From Ancylostoma caninum (taxonomy: Eukaryota; Nematoda; Chromadorea; Rhabditida; Ancylostomatidae): a stretch of DNA of 64,000 nucleotides. The stretch spans positions 186,001 through 250,000 of the forward strand of contig JBAJFG010000073.1 of NCBI GenBank assembly GCA_037903475.1, given 5' to 3'. The notes under the pieces were generated by a model, which was given only the letters and a program-made list of their open reading frames with translations, was not told the DNA's origin and did no database searches. Both the position numbers and the translations under genes were made by a program. Of this stretch, positions 24,246-35,763 are shown piece after piece; position 1 is the first letter of the stretch, and each line of letters begins with the position of its first letter.

Positions 24246-24641
24246 GCAATAGTGTGGAGAGCATCGGATACGGGTGCGTCGATATGGGATGGGTCCGCTG
24301 TGGATCAGAAGATTGAAGAACGCTGGCATACGAGTCTGCCGATAGAGAAGAGGTCTGGTTTGGTCCAACAGTGATGAAAATGCCAGAATATGGGTTCACC
24401 TATGGTAGATGGGCCCGCCGTGGTCCAATTGTGATAGATTTAAGAGCAGAAACACCAACAACTGAAGTATCAATGGGAACTGAGTAGGCTGTTCTAATAT
24501 GAAACGTTCTATTCACTATAGAGCGAAAGCCGGTGCGAGAGCGGAAACTGTGTTCATATCAAGGATATGTTGATGTTATGACGACATTATAAAGGTAGCC
24601 GCGTGCACACACTAATAGCCTTGTGAGCATGCTCACTCAAA
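24246..24641 (-). repeat. Upstream pseudo-LTR of the Penelope-like element
   Basis: Same length as the partner copy and about 96 percent identical by eye. In the RT orientation it lies 5' of the coding region and would carry the promoter. Confidence 0.75.
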
Positions 24642-24815
24642 GTCCATTAAGTGCTTCTTAAGACGCTGGGCAGTATGACTGCTATAAAAAGATCTCCGCT
24701 TCTTTCGGGAGGTCACTCACGCTTACTGCCTTTTATTAAGCCATCTGCAATACTTTGGATGCTCCAAATGTTGTAATGGAGCATTATTTCTGTGTGCGGA
24801 TCAATGTATTATATC

Positions 24816-25961
24816 AGGTTGTTGCGAAATTAATTACCGTTTTGGGGTATGTGTACTTGAACCTTTCTCTTCTGCCCGATTTGAGCAAATTCAGCCCAAT
24901 TTATGTGACCTCCTGATAGGGCTTTTTCTGCTCTTTCGAATGCTCCTTGAATATTCTGGCTAGCTCTTTTCTGAGGGTTTTTGCGAAGTCGCGAACAAAT
25001 CATGAGCCGACGTGATTTTCGCGTGATTATGGTTCATGACTTCAAACTCGATCACTCTTTGTCAGATGCTTGCGGTAATCTTGCATTTATTTTGGCTTCG
25101 AATCGCCTTGCAAATGGGCAGTGAGCTATTCGGTCGCAAATGTTTCTTCCGTCGATTTTGATCCCTAAAGCAATCACGGTCGTGACCACAGGTTGGTCAA
25201 GCGTTGAGAAGAGTCGTGGAACCTAATCCGGGTCCAACCATTTGGACTTTGATGGCAGGGATGAAGGCTCACTTTGCTACAGTTTCAAAACATTTCACTT
25301 CAGTCGACATGACAAGAAAGGTGTGAACACCCCACGATCTGACAGAAGACCAGCGTCTCACCCGCTGTGTCATCTTTTCTAACTTAATTTCTCGCCTCAA
25401 AAACTACGCATTTCTACACCGTGTAACAGCTATCAATGGAGCTCGGTTCCTGTGCGATAAAAAAACGTGAATTCGTTTCGGTAGACACTTCCTCCCATCT
25501 CCAACTTTTTCTAAATCAAGTCTTCGCACTAGAGAAGTGTGTGGTGGTGCTGTAAGAGTGTGATCCACTGCAGTCTTCTCCATCCTAGTCAAGCACTAGC
25601 AACAAGCCTCACTCTGCAAAATTCACACGACAAAACTGATGTAGTAAAGCATCAAGGCTCTCTTTCATTGACCTCATTCCTCAGACCATTACCCCACTGT
25701 ACGTCTTTTTTCTGAGCTCCAGATGCAGTCTTGCGACAGCAGCAGGTTGCTGATCTGGAGCATGCTGAAATCGCCTTCCAAAAGTTCGCTGATTCTTGTG
25801 ATCTCGGTTTTAGTAGTGGATGCATGCAATCCTCTTAGAATTGTCAGGGAGGATCTACTGACTTGAACTGTTGCTGAAGCAATGAAAAAAATTGTGTTTG
25901 AGCCGAGTTAAAACACTTTGAACTGGTGTGTCCACTTCGGCAATTAATTTCGCAACAGCCT
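24816..25961 (+). mobile_element. Mariner element with intact terminal inverted repeats
   Basis: The ends are inverted copies of AGG(T/C)TGTTGCGAAATTAATT(A/G)CCG at 24816 and, reversed, 25961. The length (1146 bp) is near that of full mariners. The transposase N-terminus starts at ATG 25012 with MSRRDFRVIMVHDFKLDHSL, the classic mariner start, but stops after 39 codons. A remnant of the C-terminus (AEIAFQKFADSCD) lies near 25770-25800. The coding part is heavily decayed. The type resembles mariners known from hookworms and other nematodes (family knowledge, not verified). Confidence 0.8.
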
Positions 25962-28680
25962 AATATTATAAGAGAACAATCTCAGCTGTATATTTTTATA
26001 AGAATTCGGATCGTCATAAGTTTCTTCGGTTTGTTGAAAGTGCTCACATAAAAAACGTTTTGAGTCATTACGTTTTGGTCATTGCATTGGCGAACGCTTG
26101 TCATTCAATAAACAAAATTGCATTCAATAAATGCTCCATTTAGTAAATTTTTGGAACAGCTGCAATCTCTTATTATCAGATAGCAGCTTGGAACTGCGAG
26201 CTGCAGCAATGGACGCTTCTTTCAATGGTTAAGAAGTCCACATATGCCTGTTGACATATGCCTGTTGAATAAAAGTATTCCATGCGGCTGATTGCCTATG
26301 AAAAAAAACTTCTAGATTGTTTTCTAAACTGCTTCCTCCGGAGGAAGACCTGTTTCTACAGAAAGCTGCTCTCCCAATTTGAAATCTAAGCTCTATACAT
26401 AGTTCTTGCTACGGAGCCCGAATTCAACAATTCCTACGCGTGGAAGGCCTACTGAGGCACCAAAAAAAGTTGCTTCTCGCATTCATTCAAAGGTGAACGC
26501 CTTTCTGAACTATTCTAGCGTGAGTCTGCAAGCGCTCTTTTCCCGGATTTTCTCTTCATAGCGGCGCTGAGGTAGGACTTCAGAGGTCTCACACCCCATT
26601 CCCTTGTCACTAAGAATGCCTACGTAGTTCTTCATGTCATTCAAATGTTTTCAGTAAATTCCAATCATGAAGATAGTATTTTTATTATATCTGCGAAAAA
26701 AAAAACAAACTACATCCATGGAAGGACAAGGAGAGTTATTTTTCTGCAGGCGGTTACTGCGAAGTTCTTCTCTATTGCACCCTCTGGAAACCTAGTCTAG
26801 AATCCGGATTGATGAACGAATTCGAAGATACGTCACCACACTATCGCACATGAGTTAGATAGGGCGCTTAAAAAAGTTTTTTCTTTTGAAAAAAAAAACT
26901 AAAAAAAACTATTTTGTGCAGTGGCCGTTGCAATAGATGGAAGGATGAGCAGTGGGGTTGGGGGGGGGGGGAGATTGGATAGAGAGGAGAGAGCAAAGGA
27001 GCGTGGGATGAAAAAAAAAGCATGAGTTGAGGACCAAAAATGAAGATCCACCTTAAATTGAAAAGTGAGCACCTTTCCAAGTAAGCTTTAGAACTATGTG
27101 GGCAGTCAAGTAGTAAAAACCTGAACCAGGTTGTGTGAGCTAAGAACCGTTGTGCCCTTACATTCTGCTCACAGAAGTTCATTTCCAAATACACTCGAGT
27201 TTCTATGGTGTAATTACTCTTTTTCATTCCATTCGCCCGCTCCCCACCACACCGCTTCCAAATTGCCGTACGGCAATCGACGTTCCTCGTTGATTGTTTT
27301 GATATGTTGCATTTAGCGGTCCTTGGGGGGATGCTCTTCTGAGGCGATGGCCAAAATGTGAGAGCTATGTACGTTCCATTGTTGCACATAGTTAAAGCCT
27401 TCTCATTCACTTTTTGCACTATACTGTGAAAAAGAAATAAATCTTTCTCTCCTTCTGCTACTAGTAGTGTAGTCATTTGGGAGATGAATGAACTCTCTTC
27501 TTTCCCTCAACAGAGCTATCGCTGCACTGGTGCAGTCCAGTAAGCAAGGTTGGAGAAATTTTTCCTTGAAAATGCTGAAAAAACACTGATTTCATCAAAT
27601 TCTTTTTAACAATCCACAGAAGTCGCACCCATAAATTTCCTTCTCTCGTCGCTCTTTCTACAAAAAAAAACTAAGAAATGCCTTCAAGATTTATTTCTAC
27701 ATGAAAGAAAAATTCTACAAAATCTACCAAACCATCAATTTCATATAATTTCGATGGTCGCACACCAGACCAAACAACTTCCTATATTTTCATGACTTTT
27801 AAGTTTCTTTTAGCGTACTATGTACTTTCATTGATTCTAAAAATAAAGAAAGACTAAAGAAAGACCTGAACATGCTGAGAGCGTACTGTTGCTGTTTGTG
27901 CTTGTCGAGCACGAACCTCTGCCTTAGTTAATACATCTTGCGGACAAACTCCTTTGCTGTTTCTTATTCACAGCCTTTGCAATGCAATCTCTTCGTGCAA
28001 AACTCATATTTCTCTCATAATTAGCATACTTCTTTTCGTCATCTTCCTGTTGCTACCAAGGAACGCAAAAAAGACCATTCCCTTCCTCTGTGTTACTCAG
28101 TCTACGAAAAACGATTATCGGACACTTACCATCCGCGCGCGTCAAGCCCCGGTACAACAGAGTATAGAAAGCTGCTGTTCCAGGTTCTTTCCCGAGAAGA
28201 ACAGGTCATTTTTTGACCCGAAATGACTTGTAAGGTGCTAGAGTGAGTTAAAGCATCTTTTCAACCATTTTTGGCTGTTCGTTTCAAGTTCAAAAAGGCA
28301 AAACGGCCTGTCGCTGCGCGTGCGGGTGGCAAGTAGCCATAGACAACGAAGAACAAGCACTTTCTCCAGCGACTAGCCAGGGTCAAAGCGTTGCAAAAGG
28401 TGCAGCACTTTCAGTTTTTTCTAGCATGATGTGTGCAGATCAAGAACACCCATGGCAATACACAAGCACTGAAAAGCATGTGTGCATAAAAAAGACTCCA
28501 CAAATCGAGGCATACTCCCCGCACTACACCATTTGCAAAGTGGCACTCTTTTGGCTCGTGCATCCACACCTATCATTGATAAGACCGTTCTCATTGTTGT
28601 CCGAACCTCCTTGTTCTCTCCCAACCTGTCCAAATGGGCCCTGGTCCACAAGGTATAAGTGTGTTAGAGACAGTTAGAGA
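25962..28680. other. No gene recognised
   Basis: A-rich runs, a poly-G tract near 26956-26972 and assorted short open frames are present. The longest (minus, 27476-26868) is Ser/Phe-rich, crosses low-complexity DNA and has no domain. I see nothing supportable. Confidence 0.5.
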
Positions 28681-29091
28681 CAGTGTGTCACCTCGTTTCA
28701 TGGGTTGCAGATATCAACAGATTCTACACCTTCTCGTCATGCTGATTCCAATTATGTACGTCAAAACGAATAAGAATGAAAAAAAAAACCGTTTTCGGAG
28801 GGTCTGAAAGTGCAGTTCACGGATTACTTGGGCGGAGCGGTCCGTGATTGTGCTGGCTGCCCGCCACATCTGCAGCGTTGGCCAACACGTCCAGACGTGT
28901 CGGTCGATGAGATCAAAGGTTTCACGCGTTCACTAGGCTCTCGACAAACCGTTCCAAATCCCGTCACAAAAACAATTGAAAAACAGGTTTGAAGACCATT
29001 TTGTAAGTGTTATGTATACCGCTGGATTCAGCGCATCGAGGAGATTCAGAATCCGCTAAAATATCAAACACGAAAACGAGGTGACACACTG
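28681..29091. mobile_element. TTAA-type MITE, copy with degraded left edge
   Basis: The inverted ends are CAGTGTGTCACCTCGTTT at 28681 and, reversed, 29091. The right end continues CCT-TTAA. The interior shares ordered blocks with 35354-35759 (CTTCTCRTCATG.TGAT, TGTGCTGGCTGCC, TCGATRAGATCAA, GTATACCNNTGG). There is no coding capacity. Confidence 0.75.
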
Positions 29092-29106
29092 CCTTTAAGA
29101 GACACC

Positions 29107-29579
29107 TACTACAATACCCGCACTAAGTTTGTTAAAAATGAACATTTAGAACGCGGATTTGCGTTCTTTTCGTTCCAAGGCGATAACTCATAGTAACAAA
29201 GCGATCCACAGACCAAACCAAGGGTCAGAAGCAGCAGTGGAGTGGGCTAGCATATTTCATGAAACCAGCTCTAAATTTCGACTTTGAACATTGAATTTGC
29301 AGTCATTTATAGTGCTCGGATCATGCCGCACATCAAGGTATGTCGCGCGCTATACGCGGCAAGACCGCGGCAGAAATAAACACTTGCGAATTTCGTTGTT
29401 GAAAATTATTATAGAATTTAGAGCTGATTTCATGAAAGCCCACTGCATTGCCGTCTTTGATCCCTGGTTTGGTCTGTGAATCGCTTTGTTGAGATGAGCA
29501 ATAATCCTAGAACGAAAATAATGCAAAACCGCATTCTAGATGTTCATTTTTAACAAACTTAGTGCGGGTGCTGTACTAC
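29107..29579. mobile_element. Foldback MITE with ~150-bp arms
   Basis: The arms start TA(C/G)TACA..ACCCGCACTAAG and include TTTGTTAAAAATGAACAT, CAAAGCGAT.CACAGACCAA and TTTCATGAAA.CAGCTCTAAATT in inverted order on both sides. The element sits 16 bases from the preceding MITE. No target duplication could be fixed. Confidence 0.78.
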
Positions 29580-32500
29580 CCGGTCTTGTTATGCTTCTGC
29601 TGTAGGCAAGTACGTTTCGACGAGGTGGCGATTCATTGTTAATGCTAAGATCTGGAGAAGACAACGCCGAGACCTTGCCAGTGAAATGATTGGAGAAGCT
29701 TCTCTGTACAAGTGAAAAAGGAGTCTTTTTGTTGATTTCTTTTGAGTTTTTTGTTGATTTCTTTTGAGTTTCTGCTCCGCGATGCTTTTTTAACGCCTTG
29801 GTATGATCGCGTAAATCTTCCGCACTGTACAAGTTGTCAAGTGAAAGTCTATCTTCCGCCTGACATTTTGACTGATTCGTGGCCTACAGAGACCTTAATG
29901 TGATTGACATTTTATCATTTATGTTCTAAACCTCTGACATTCTCATTGCACTCTGTCAGTATAACTTGGATGTTATCCCGTTCTCGTTACATCTATATCG
30001 ACTTGAAAGCAGTTGAATGCTGTCGCTTAATTAGAAAATGACTTCGTTTAATAGGCTCCACCTGGGCACTTGCAATTTATTTGAGAACAGGTTTAGCCTG
30101 AGCCTGTTCTCGGCTTCACGAACGCATAAAAAATGCTTAGCGAACAAAATTTAGCTTTCTGAGCTTCTTCCCTTATCCGACTTTTTTGAACGCCACCTAC
30201 CTTTCACCTTGATCTATGCGCAATACACAAATTCTGGTTCTGAATGGTCAGGAAACCGGCGGTTATGGTGTTACATGCTGAATTCACGGCTTCTGATGAT
30301 TTCTGATGAGCTTCATGTAATGAAGAAAGGAAGAGAACACTCAAACCCTTCCTGTATTAAGAGTCGTTGCAGTAGTAGTGAAGTATACATAGAGCAGTAG
30401 CCAAGAGTTGTTCAGTGACAAACCATAGAGCAGTAGCCAAGAGTTGTTCACTGACAAACCGCAAACATCATTCCTGGCACGTTACTGACAAAATAGAACG
30501 TTTGCTCATGCATCGCAATAAGAGTAACATGTAAGATGTATAGTCTGTCAGCTCAGAGAGGGGGCCGGTAGAGTAGCTTTGTTTGTAACTAGCGCGGTGT
30601 CGGCCATCTGATTTGATTTTTATACTTTTTCTGTAAGTTTTGATATGTTTATGGTGTGATTCCCTTAATTTTGATGTTTTTACTGTGCCACTTAGTAGAA
30701 TCTCCTTTGAAACGGTCCCTGCGGCGTTCTACCATCGATAGAGCTAGTGCAGTCGTAACCGCAGACAAAATCACTCCATCGGCCCTCCCCGAGCTAGCAG
30801 ACTATACAGGGCATTCAAAAAGGGTTCAGCATGGGTGGAATTCTCAAACAACTTCGGGGGCAAATCCGGTTCCAAGCGGATGCAAATCCCCGACGAAACG
30901 TTTGAACGAGGACCAATAGCGGGCAAACAGCGGGCGAAACCATGTTGCGGGCCAAACGCGCTGTCGGGCGAATCGCGGGCTGAACGCAGAATCATTCTAG
31001 CTGATGCAAGACCGTCGGGGTTCAGCCCGCTATGTGAAGGGTGTCGGGCATCGGCCCGCTATTCGCGGCCACGACTGCCGACAAATATCTCCAAAAAGCG
31101 GCCTGAACGACTACATATTTCGGCTCAATAAGGAACTGACCCTGTCGGAATGGTTGGTTGGTGATGGTAGGAACCTGATAAACGATGAAGGCAACACCGG
31201 TCCGGGGGAGATCAGCACCTTGGATGGCCTAATGGATAAAGCAGCGGACTCTCAATCATTCATAAACATTGTCAGGTTGGTTCGAATCCGCTCAGTAATA
31301 GAAGAAAGCTAGCACTATGAAAACATGGAGATGGCCCTTGCAAACAGCTGTTCGTATTTCTCGTATTTCTGATGAGAATTTGCACATTTGTGTTGATTTC
31401 ATACTCCGGTGGATCAATTTGGGTCCACAATGGCTTCGAACCCGGGGCTCTTCTGTGCGAGACTGTGCCCAAGCACTGCCCAAGCTGCCAGAGATTGTCA
31501 CGGTGCCGGCGTCCAGCTGACAGGTAACTGTGGGGAATACCGCCTTGTGCGCTGGATTAGGAGCAGTAGCGCCTGGTGGTTTGCGGGCTCATGGCGGCCC
31601 GAACACGGACAATAGTCGGGCGGATAGGAATGCAAGCCCCGTTTTCAGCGGCCCTACAGCGGCCCGAACGCTGCTACTTCTGGGGCAGCAACACCCAAAC
31701 CCTCGTTCCGACCCTCGCCTCCCCCTCGGAACGGGATTTGCCTTCGAAATTGGCTGAGTTGCAGCTGTCGCTCGCGCCCGTAGCTACAGCCCGATGGTCA
31801 CTGCAAGGAGAATCGTCTGTAGAACAGCATAGCCGGAGCAGCCACAGCAAATGATACCCCCTCACAGGAAGCTCAAACATGTATTCTTGCTGTTATCACG
31901 ATCAGAAATACTTTAACAGACGTTGATCTCGCAATAAAATATCCGTAGACAGCAACCAAACTATGGTACCCACGCAAAAAATTATACAAGTCAGCAGGAA
32001 TCGTTTAATTATTCCTCTTCAGCCGCTGACGGAGCAAACGCAGAAATTGCCTGGATAAGCGGAAAAACAGCTTTACTGGTTACCAAACAGGCAATTATAC
32101 CGCAGTTCCAATGAGACGTTAAGCGTTGAAAAAACTCTAGCGGCATAAAGTGCCAGATGAGAAGAAGCGCCGTTCTTCGAGTGACTGGAGCATTGCTTGT
32201 CCCTTTGCTTTGATTTCATGAGGCTATGTGTTAGTACGTTTATGTTGTAGGATTCACAAGAACTTTTTCTACAGTCCGAGGAATTTGAATGCCTTAAAAC
32301 AAAAAAACCCAAGAAAATCTGCTTCAACAATTTTTTTCGGCTTTCCACCAAATTTGTGGATGAACGCTGCAAAATCCTCGTATCTGGCACATATTCATTA
32401 ATGGTATTTAATTAATTTTATACAAAGACGTAAATTAAGGGCGTTTTGGAGCCTTTGTGCTTCAGGGCGTGAGCGAAAAAAAAACTCTGAAATAAAACGC

Positions 32501-33166
32501 TTCTGCCCTGCCCTTCCTAACTTGAGTTGCTAAATTTCATTTGCTACCCTCCATTTTCTTTCCCTAGTTCTGGGACGCCCTGAAAATCAGCAAATGCAAC
32601 AGTGCGCTATACTAAAGCTGTACTCATCAACTGGATGATGTGATAATGCCCTTCTTTTTCGTTCCAAGGAGCTTCAAACGAACCACCATTTTGCTGGGAT
32701 AGAAACCGACCCCATCCATTATTTATTCGACTTTCATCACATTTATTGAGTACTCTGGAGAATTCCCTTCCTATGGATGTTTTTTGAGGCGATGGAATAT
32801 CCTCCCACGAGGCAACCCACTGGATCATTTTCATAATAGCTGTCTCAGTAGAGATACTTCCTTTGTTGAGGGCTTCACAGGCATTCAATCATAATTAGGA
32901 GAATTTCTGAGGGAACTGAACTTTTGAGCCAGAAAATGAGGACGTCCGACTAGCGTAGTAAACAAAAGTTCATTTCTATTTCAGAAAGAAAGTGGAAGAG
33001 TTGGTCTTCCACATTCCTCGTATAATAATGAGATGTGATGGGGCTACTACGGATTGGATCCTTAACAATTTTCACATTCGCTTTTTCCCATCCACATCAT
33101 CCATGTGTTTTCTATCCGTTAAATGTACAGCGACAAAGAAAAAAGTTCAAACGTCCATTTCCCATA
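29580..33166. other. Mostly unassigned; contains a 36-bp tandem duplication
   Basis: At about 30388-30459 a 36-bp unit (CATAGAGCAGTAGCCAAGAG..) is present twice in tandem. From 30830 to 31870 the DNA is noticeably GC-rich (GCGGGC/GGCCCG words), with overlapping open frames on both strands but no domain. A 93-codon minus-strand open frame at 32888-32607 has ordinary composition but no splice context or recognisable family. Confidence 0.4.
31218..31296 (+). ncRNA. tRNA-like sequence with pol III A and B boxes (pseudo-tRNA or SINE head)
   Basis: TGGCCTAATGG at 31225-31235 fits an A box, and GGTTCGAATCC at 31279-31289 fits a B box exactly at tRNA-like spacing. The acceptor, anticodon and T stems pair poorly, so it is more likely a decayed tRNA or the head of a tRNA-derived SINE than a working tRNA. 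Confidence 0.35.
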
Positions 33167-33706
33167 CAGGGGGGGCCATAAGTTATTGTACAACGTTTGC
33201 TCATTTATTTCTCCACCAGCAACACATGGATTATCCTGCTCTTTTCGCTGCCGAATAGAGCAGGGATCAAAGTATCTTACAGTTAAAACCCGGTTTCCCG
33301 GGAGAGTTTTGGTTTGGAGCAGTTGGACTTAGAACAGGTTTTTGAAAAAAGCGGGTTGATGTGGAAATTTTTTACGAAAAATCCACCAAATCTCTAAAGT
33401 GGGGTGTACTGCTTAGATGCATCTTAAAGAGCAAAGAATGCTCTTTCTAAAAATATCAAACTGTTTTTGTGGCTGTTTTGCTCGGAAATTGCGGGCAGAG
33501 TTAGTGCATTTTGCGGCACCGAAAGTCTGCAATGAATGTTTCCGATAAACTTTTTTCTTTATCTTGGAAGTATCCAGGAGGTTTTTGTGATCAAAAGATA
33601 GAGCAAATCCAGCTCTATTAAACAGTGCCTAGTGCGGCAAAAAATATTTTACTACTGCGGAGAAATGGGCCAGCAAACGTTGTACAATAACTTATGGCCC
33701 CCCCTG
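33167..33706. mobile_element. TA-target MITE with ~35-bp terminal inverted repeats
   Basis: CAGGGGGGGCCATAAGTTAT plus the continuing TGTACAACGTTTGCT is present at 33167 and in reverse at 33706, with TA on both outer sides. The 540-bp interior is noncoding. A TA target with these long ends suggests a Tc1/mariner-superfamily nonautonomous element. Confidence 0.85.
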
Positions 33707-34952
33707 TATAAACGCCGTCTACTTTTTACATTTTGGAGCTCTTTCCCTTCCAAACTCCTCGTCGTGCTTGAAGACTCATGGGAAAATCTCGCAGTTGATC
33801 CTACATAATTCCTAGTGCCGTGTTCACGGGCTTACGAGGAGTGATGGCCTCATCCGCGGTCCGTCCAAGTACTCAACTCTCAGCGCAAAATACTCGTCAC
33901 GCTCTTCATGCGTTCATTTTGAGTACTTTTTGTGCATGGTATTCCTATTTTGAACTCCATTTTTGGTGCATAGCAAGTGAAATTATTACTTCGTTAGCTA
34001 ATCATCTGAAGTCTACTAAAAGCAGCACTCACGATAATCTTCACCTTCGAACTTTTGAGAGTTTTCTAATCTCAGTCATTGTCCCGACAATTCTGTGATG
34101 GAAGTGCTGTCAGAGACCACGCATTTCATGAGATATCACAAGTATAACATCAGTTCAACATTTCGAACCCAGCCTGCTGGTACGAGTTGACCTGCTGCGC
34201 AGAAATAGCCGTGGGGCGATATTGGAACGAATCAGCTGTTTTCACATACAATCGCTCAGTTTTTCTTTGGAAAAATTTTGTTCCGCGCACTTTTCCCTAC
34301 CATTCTTGCACTACTGTGGCTGCAACTGTCTGTTTGCTTTCTAATCTTACTTTTAACCAGCTGTTTTCCATTTTCTCTTTTCATAACATCCATTTCTTCC
34401 TATTTTGTGTTTGTACTATATCTTTTCCATTCCTTCCCACTTGTACTTGTTTTTTTTTTCACCGGTAAGTCTGTGCAGCCCACACTTCATTTTCTTCTGA
34501 TTTCTGTTCTTTTCTAACTTGAATGTGCTGCAAAACCACGAAAATATCCAAATCCGTTCGGGAAATACGCAGTGATCAACTCAGTGTTATGGACTTTTTG
34601 CCCTACCCCAAGCCTGGCAACTCTACCGTTTTGTTAAATCGCAGCAAATCCAGAGTATCCGAAAATTGTTTTCCGGTGACTTTCAAATAGAAGTGACCCT
34701 CATATTCGTGTTCTTCGTGGTCGAAAACCCAGGTTGTCTTGAAATCTTAGAGTTGAAAATTCATGGGTGCTGCCTTTAAATGCCACTATTCGTAAACTGT
34801 CTACATATTATACACCCATTCTCTTCAGGAGACCTTAAAGCTGATGTTGAACACATTCACAACTACGTATTTCCCTTGAAGCGGTCACGCAAAAATCGTG
34901 AAATATGTGGCGAAGCCTAGTAGAAAGAAACGCCGTTACACCTTATTTATCA
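33707..34952. other. Unassigned; possible TTAA-MITE end at 34770-34779
   Basis: CTGCCT followed by TTAA at 34770-34779 resembles the right edge of the TTAA-type MITEs, but no matching left edge was found. A pyrimidine-rich stretch (34280-34520) gives Ser/Phe/Leu-rich open frames of no significance. Confidence 0.4.
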
Positions 34953-35116
34953 CCGAGCCAAAGCGCCGCTTCGCGGCGCTTTGTCTCGGACCCGTGTGCC
35001 ACGTTACTTTTGGGCCAAGTAAACCCTGCAAAGAATTTAATCCCGAGCCAAAGCGCCGCTTCGCGGCGCTTTGTCTCGGACCCGTGTGCCACGTTACTTT
35101 TGGGCCAAGTAAACCC
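34953..35116. repeat. 90-bp tandem duplication carrying a CpG-rich hairpin
   Basis: The block at 34953-35026 recurs at 35043-35116. Each copy includes the hairpin AAAGCGCCGCTTCGCGGCGC plus TTT, followed by GTCTCGGACCCGTGTGCCAC. The copies are nearly identical over 74 bp, suggesting recent duplication. Confidence 0.85.
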
Positions 35117-35120
35117 CGAA

Positions 35121-35187
35121 GAAAATCACTGTCATCCGCGAAGCGCGGCGAAGCTTTCGAAGCGCTTCGCGGATGACAGTGATTTTC
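35121..35187. repeat. Perfect 26-bp inverted repeat, GC-rich loop
   Basis: GAAAATCACTGTCATCCGCG plus AAGCGC at 35121-35146 is exactly inverted at 35162-35187. The 15-base loop itself holds a GAAGCTTTCG self-complementary core. It lies 4 bp after the tandem hairpin units, so the whole stretch at 34953-35187 is one strongly structured block. Confidence 0.88.
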
Positions 35188-35353
35188 TGCGAAGTTGCAT
35201 TAGTCTTGACCGCTTGGGAGGTTAACCCTTGTCACGATTACAGTATTACAGAAAGACTGTTGTCATGTCGGTCAATGTAAGAAACGAAGGTGTATAGTGA
35301 ATATGGGTAACTGAGCTTCTTCAAGCTTCCTTTCCGAACTTGATGTGCATTAA

Positions 35354-35759
35354 AGGCAGAGGGCCACCTCGTTCTGCCTGTTGGATTTACCAACATATCC
35401 TAGACCTTCTCATCATGTTGATCCCTGGGATGTACATCAATAGGCACAGAAGCGACGAAATCCCCATTTTGAAAGGCTCGAACTGGATAAAAATTTGGGG
35501 ACCGGAGGCGGATCGCTCCAAGCTGTGCTGGCTGCCTGCCACGGCTGCCGCGTCGGTCAACGAGTCTTGGCGTGTCCAATCGATAAGATCAACGGCTTCA
35601 CATGTCAGTTCGGGTTGGCAAACTGTTACAGACCCCGTCCTGGAAGACGGGTTTATAGACCATTCTGAGACAATTTATGTATACCATTGGAACCATCGCG
35701 CCGAGTAGATGCTGAATCTGCTGTTAGCTGAACTACGAAAATGAGGTGGACCCCTGCCT
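35354..35759. mobile_element. TTAA-type MITE, best-preserved copy
   Basis: The element is bounded by TTAA on both sides (35350-35353 and 35760-35763). Its termini read AGGCAGAGGGCCACCTCGTT and, reversed from the right, AGGCAGGGGTCCACCTCATT. Length is 406 bp with no coding capacity. TTAA target choice points to the piggyBac superfamily (inference). Confidence 0.82.
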
Positions 35760-35763
35760 TTAA

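Larger units (their letters stand above)
21254..24641 (-). mobile_element. Penelope-like retroelement flanked by 396-bp direct repeats
   Basis: The two direct repeats, 21254-21649 and 24246-24641, are the same length and differ at roughly 14 positions by eye. They bracket about 2.6 kb of AT-rich DNA with a reverse transcriptase on the minus strand. Direct terminal repeats around a Penelope-type RT correspond to the pseudo-LTRs of that class. The RT is broken by frameshifts and no GIY-YIG endonuclease was seen between the RT end (21912) and the repeat (21649). AT content is higher than in the surroundings, suggesting separate origin. Confidence 0.75.

Noticed and set aside
27161..27480. Minus-strand frame with secreted-protein-like composition
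   Set aside because: It runs through low-complexity A/G tracts and has no recognisable domain or splice context.
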